Of a stretch of 64,000 bases of DNA, positions 60,973 through 64,000 are shown piece after piece; the stretch's first letter is position 1, and every line of letters starts with the position of its first letter. The DNA comes from Micromonospora carbonacea (GTDB lineage: Bacteria > Actinomycetota > Actinomycetes > Mycobacteriales > Micromonosporaceae): NCBI RefSeq assembly GCF_014205165.1, contig NZ_JACHMZ010000001.1, positions 5,748,501 through 5,812,500 of the forward strand, written 5' to 3'. A program made the position numbers and the translations under genes. Under the pieces are notes generated by a model. That model worked only from the letters and a program-made list of their open reading frames with translations. It ran no database searches and had not been told where the DNA came from.

Positions 60973-61488
60973 ATGGCCATCCGACAGCAGGAGAGCGGCG
61001 GCGGCGGGGGTCGACGCGTCGCCGTGCGTGAAGGCGCCAGTCACGCTCTGCTGGACGACGTCGCCAAGCAGATCATCGAGCAGCTCCAGGAGGACGGCCG
61101 CCGGCCGTACGCGACGATCGGCAAGGCCGTCGGCCTCTCCGAGGCGGCGGTGCGCCAGCGGGTGCAGCGGCTGCTCGACGCCGGGGTGATGCAGATCGTC
61201 GCGGTCACGGACCCGCTCCAACTCGGCTTCCCCCGGCAGGCCATGATCGGCCTGCGCACCGACGGGGACCTGGAGACGGTGGCCGACCGGCTCGCCGAGT
61301 TCGAGGAGGTCGACTACGTGGTCATCACCGCCGGGTCGTTCGACCTGCTCGCCGAGGTGGTGTGCCGCAACGACGCGCACCTGCTGGAGATCCTGCAACG
61401 GCTGCGCGCCGTCGACGGGGTGCTCGCCACCGAGGCGTTCGTCTATCTCAAGCTGCGCAAGCAGACCTACAGCTGGGGCACCGCCTGA
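60973..61488 (+). CDS. Lrp/AsnC-family regulator
   Basis: 171 aa from ATG 60973, with GGGGAGCTGACG before it. The helix-turn-helix is AKQIIEQLQEDGRRPYATIG with KAVGLSEAAVRQRVQRLLDA, and the RAM ligand-binding domain follows (VTDPLQLGFPRQAMIGLRTD; EVDYVVITAGSFDLLAEVVC). It has a Gly-rich N-terminal extension of 25 residues. Divergent from the polyamine uptake operon and upstream of the aminotransferase, it probably senses an amino acid or polyamine-derived acid and controls these genes. Confidence 0.92.
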   Translation: MAIRQQESGGGGGRRVAVREGASHALLDDVAKQIIEQLQEDGRRPYATIGKAVGLSEAAVRQRVQRLLDAGVMQIVAVTDPLQLGFPRQAMIGLRTDGDLETVADRLAEFEEVDYVVITAGSFDLLAEVVCRNDAHLLEILQRLRAVDGVLATEAFVYLKLRKQTYSWGTA

Positions 61489-61676
61489 GCCTGCCCGACG
61501 AAGGCCCGCCAGGCGGCCGGGTCGAAGCTGAGGATGCCGCCGTCGCGGTCCTTCTGTCGCGCACCAGCACCCGACCGGGCAGGTTGCCGGCCACCTCGAC
61601 GCAGTCGCCGCCGTTGTTGCTGCTGCGGGTCGCGGTGCGCCACCGGGCACCCGTCAGCGCGTCGGTCAGCTCCACG
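61467..61676 (-). pseudogene. DUF397 gene with a one-base deletion
   Basis: From GTG 61676 (GAGGTGG upstream) the frame reads RSSNNGGDCVEVA, the DUF397 core, then VLVRD. There the natural continuation KDRDGGILSFDPAAWRAF is in the next frame, ending at TAG 61467. Loss of one C between GACAG and AAGGACC explains it. DUF397 proteins usually accompany XRE regulators; none is next to this one. A sequencing error is the alternative. Confidence 0.7.
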
Positions 61677-62114
61677 TCGTCGCCACCTCTCTGATCAGCG
61701 CGGTCGACCCGCGGCCGGGCAGCGGCGGCGGGACCCGTTCCGCACGTCTCGCGCGCATGCAAGATGGGTGCCGAACGCCCGGCGGATGCCCCGACAACGT
61801 CCACCACCCACCGGACCACCCACCCGCCCCACCCGCCCCACCCGCCCCGCCCGCCTCGCCTCCCCGCCCGCCTACCCGCCCGCCTGGCCGCCCACCCGCC
61901 TGCCAGCCGGCCGCCCGGCCTCAGGGGCGCCCGTCCGACGGGGCGAAGTCCCTCACGCCACTAGGGAGCTGATGTCGTAGATGACTCACCCCAGCCCCAG
62001 CTCTCCCAGTCCGGAAACGTGCGCGGGGGCGGGGGGCATGGGCGGGGCGTGAGCGCAGGCGTGGACGGGACAGGGCGGGGCGTGAGCGGGCGGGGACAGG
62101 GACAGGGACAGGTG

Positions 62115-62162
62115 AATCTTGGAAGATTTCGACCCCTGGAGGGGCCATCTCGCTCCTGCGTT
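62115..62162. repeat. Imperfect palindrome (type B), second copy
   Basis: AATCTTGG..TTTCGACCCCT, a 2-base centre and AGGGGCCATCTCGC. Core and outer bases match the element at 39570-39617 read on the other strand. Confidence 0.45.
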
Positions 62163-62619
62163 CGGGGCGGCCGGATCGCGGCGGGCGAGGTGCCTGGGAG
62201 ATGGCGTGAGGGGCGGCCGGGGCGGCGTGGGGCGGGGGATGCGGCCGATGCGGCGGGGATGGCTGGGGCGGCGGTCGACGGTTGGCGACGCGGGGATGTG
62301 GCAGGAGTGGCGGGGATGGGGGGACGCTGCGGAAGGGGTGGTCGGGGGCGGGTGATGTCGTTGGTGACTCAGCTCCCTAGGGCCCACCGCGTGCCCGCAC
62401 CCGGCCGTCCCGCGCAACGGCACCGCCCGGGAGAGCCGCAGGACCCGCGCACCCGGCGAGAGCCGGGAAACCCGCACGGGCCAGAGCCGCAGGACCCACG
62501 CAGCCCGCACGGCCCGCACGGCTGGCACGGCCCGCATGGCCCGCACGGCCCGCGAAAGCCAGGGCGGGCCGCGAGAGCCGCAGGGAGCCGGGAGATGCGA
62601 GAGATCAATCACGATGCGG

Positions 62620-62660
62620 ATTCCGTTGCCGACAGCGTCGCAGCGCGCCGAATCCGTTGC
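62620..62660. promoter_or_regulatory. Two ATTCCGTTGC-type sites 31 bp apart
   Basis: ATTCCGTTGC (62620-62629) and AATCCGTTGC (62651-62660) are direct repeats spaced by about three helical turns, 115-155 bases before the aminotransferase start. The spacing suits a multimeric Lrp-type protein. Confidence 0.45.
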
Positions 62661-62774
62661 CCAGGGAGTCAAGTGCCACCGATACCACTTGCCTTTCGGC
62701 GTGCGGCTGTGGGATAACCGTGGGCAGAGCGGCCGGTGTCACCCCTGACCGGCCCGAGACCCGATGGGGCTGAC

Positions 62775-64000
62775 ATGGCCAACGCCACCGACCACCTCTG
62801 GATGCACTTCACCCGGATGGCCAGCTACTCCGCAGGCGAGGTGCCGACGATCGTGCGCGGCGAGGGCGCGTACGTGTGGGACTCGCAGGGCCGCCGTTAC
62901 CTGGACGGGCTGGCCGGTCTCTTCGTCGTCAACGCCGGCCACGGGCGCACCGAGCTGGCCGAGGCCGCCGCGAAGCAGGCCGGCGAGCTGGCCTACTTCC
63001 CGCTGTGGTCGTACGCGCACCCGAAGGCCGTGGAGCTGGCCGAGAAGATCGCCTCGCTGACCCCCGCCGACCTGAACCGGGTCTTCTTCACCACCGGCGG
63101 CTCCGAGGCCGTCGAGGCGGCGTGGAAGCTGGCCCGGGCCTACTTCAAGCGGACCGGCAAGCCCAACAAGTACAAGGTCGTGAGCCGCTACATCGCGTAC
63201 CACGGCACGTCGATGGGCGCGCTGTCGATCACGGGGCTCCCGGGCATCAAGACCGACTTCGAGCCGCTGGTGCCGGGCGCGGTGAAGGTCCCGAACACGA
63301 ACTTCTACCGGGCCCCGGAGCACGGCGACTCGCCCGAGGCGTTCGGCCGGTGGGCGGCCGAGGAGATCCGGCGGGCCATCGAGCGGGAGGGGCCGGACAC
63401 GGTCGCGGCGGTCTTCCTGGAGCCGGTGCAGAACTCCGGCGGCTGCTTCCCGCCGCCGCCCGGCTACTTCGAGCGGGTCCGCGAGATCTGCGACGCGTAC
63501 GACGTGCTGCTCGTCTCCGACGAGGTGATCTGCTCGTGGGGGCGGCTCGGCGAATACTTCGGCGCGGTCCGCTACGGCTACCGGCCGGACATCATCACCA
63601 CCGCGAAGGGCATCACCTCCGGGTATGCCCCGCTCGGCGCGATGATCGCCAGCGACCGGCTGATGGAGCCGTTCCTCACCGAGACCGGCATGTTCGCCCA
63701 CGGGGTGACCTTCGGCGGCCACCCGGTCTCCTGCGCGGTGGCCCTGGCCAACCTGGAGGTGTTCGCCCGGGAGGACCTGATCGGGCACGTCCGGGCCAAC
63801 GAGGACGCCTTCCGCGCCACCCTGGAGAAGCTGCACGACCTGCCGATCGTCGGCGACGTCCGGGGCGACGGCTACTTCTACGGCATCGAGCTGGTGAAGG
63901 ACAAGGCGACCCGGGCCACGTTCAACGAGGCGGAGTCGGAGCGGCTGCTGCGCGGGTTCCTCTCCACCGCGCTGTTCGCCGCCGGGCTCTACTGCCGGGC
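62775..64000 (+). CDS. Class III aminotransferase, C-terminus beyond the window
   Basis: 408 codons from ATG 62775 are visible and the frame is open at the right edge. WMHFTRMASYSAGEVPTIVR, VFFTTGGSEAVEAAWKLARA, YIAYHGTSMGALSITGLPG, LLVSDEVICSWGRLGEYFGA and PLP lysine in ITTAKGITSGYAPLGAMI define an omega-amino acid/putrescine-pyruvate type transaminase (SpuC/beta-alanine-pyruvate group). With the polyamine genes to the left it probably deaminates putrescine or a related amine. Lrp-type motifs lie upstream. Confidence 0.9.
   Translation, partial: MANATDHLWMHFTRMASYSAGEVPTIVRGEGAYVWDSQGRRYLDGLAGLFVVNAGHGRTELAEAAAKQAGELAYFPLWSYAHPKAVELAEKIASLTPADLNRVFFTTGGSEAVEAAWKLARAYFKRTGKPNKYKVVSRYIAYHGTSMGALSITGLPGIKTDFEPLVPGAVKVPNTNFYRAPEHGDSPEAFGRWAAEEIRRAIEREGPDTVAAVFLEPVQNSGGCFPPPPGYFERVREICDAYDVLLVSDEVICSWGRLGEYFGAVRYGYRPDIITTAKGITSGYAPLGAMIASDRLMEPFLTETGMFAHGVTFGGHPVSCAVALANLEVFAREDLIGHVRANEDAFRATLEKLHDLPIVGDVRGDGYFYGIELVKDKATRATFNEAESERLLRGFLSTALFAAGLYCR

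Larger units (their letters stand above)
61677..62774. other. 1.1-kb intergenic region, low-complexity and repeat-rich
   Basis: No gene is supported. 61787-61920 is C-rich with CCCACCCGCC-type tandem units. 61961-61990 and 62351-62380 carry a perfect 12-bp inverted repeat (CTAGGGAGCTGA / TCAGCTCCCTAG), each next to a TGATGTCGT...TGACTCA sequence. A type B palindrome is at 62115-62162. 62460-62560 repeats GCACGGCCC. ATTCCGTTGC motifs at 62620 and 62651 lie before the aminotransferase. Confidence 0.6.

Noticed and set aside
61787..61920. Open frames in the C-rich stretch as a Pro-rich protein
   Set aside because: All three frames are open because of the base composition; no start signal or domain is present.
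62460..62560. GCACGGCCC tandem units as a possible CRISPR or regulatory array
   Set aside because: Units are short, irregular and without spacers of constant length; simple low-complexity DNA is sufficient.

Overview
The window looks like a GC-rich actinomycete chromosome, most likely a member of the Micromonosporaceae. The signs are the strong G/C third-position bias, several apparently leaderless genes with a TANNNT box 7-8 bases before the start codon, a DUF6244 protein, WXG100/CpnT-like polymorphic toxins, a DUF397 remnant and short palindromic repeats. This placement is an inference from sequence character, not from a search.

Layout. (a) 1-6.1 kb is accessory DNA: a large KAP-type P-loop NTPase cut by the left window edge, a phosphoribosyltransferase remnant and two proteins I cannot assign. 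(b) 6,162-36,320 is a genomic island of about 30 kb. It is bounded by a 45-bp direct repeat that is the 3' part of a tRNA-Lys(CTT) gene, with the intact tRNA at the right end. (c) 36.3-64 kb is more ordinary chromosome: two tandem L,D-transpeptidase lipoproteins, tRNA-His, a polymorphic toxin locus, and a polyamine/GABA catabolism and spermidine/putrescine uptake region that ends in an aminotransferase cut by the right edge.

Inside the island, next to the left attachment site, a six-gene operon (6.4-14.5 kb) is built like an MksBEF/Wadjet-type SMC complex: a kleisin-like protein, two small winged-helix KITE-like proteins and a 1,057-aa SMC-like ATPase. Where the JetD TOPRIM nuclease would be expected it carries a Ser/Thr protein kinase and an unassigned 338-aa protein. 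This is the best candidate for an undescribed system, probably defence against foreign DNA. It is followed by remains of an actinomycete integrative element (tyrosine integrase, excisionase, a DUF2637 protein with a possible +1 frameshift at CCC-TGA-C, and two replication-relaxation proteins). I found no FtsK/TraSA translocase and no Rep initiator, so the island looks mobilizable or decayed rather than self-transmissible.

The right half of the island holds a CdiA_C-like nuclease toxin with a SitI3-like immunity protein and a DUF6244 partner, HAD and NUDIX hydrolases, an HTH/TPR regulator, and a tightly coupled operon (about 25.9-34.7 kb). The operon encodes an NDP-sugar epimerase, a thymidylate-synthase-family enzyme whose pyrimidine-reading Asn is replaced by Asp (as in dCMP/CMP hydroxymethylases), a carbamoyltransferase, a glycosyltransferase, a small P-loop kinase, a methyltransferase, two APH-fold kinases and a histidine phosphatase. 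Together these suggest a 5-(carbamoyloxymethyl)cytosine-type modified nucleoside. A DUF3644 protein with a HEPN-like Rx4H motif closes the island.

In the chromosomal part, PotABCD, an FAD amine oxidase, two aldehyde dehydrogenases, GABA transaminase, a class III aminotransferase and an Lrp/AsnC regulator form a coherent polyamine-to-GABA pathway. Several of its intergenic regions share an ATTCCG-containing motif that could be the regulator's site.
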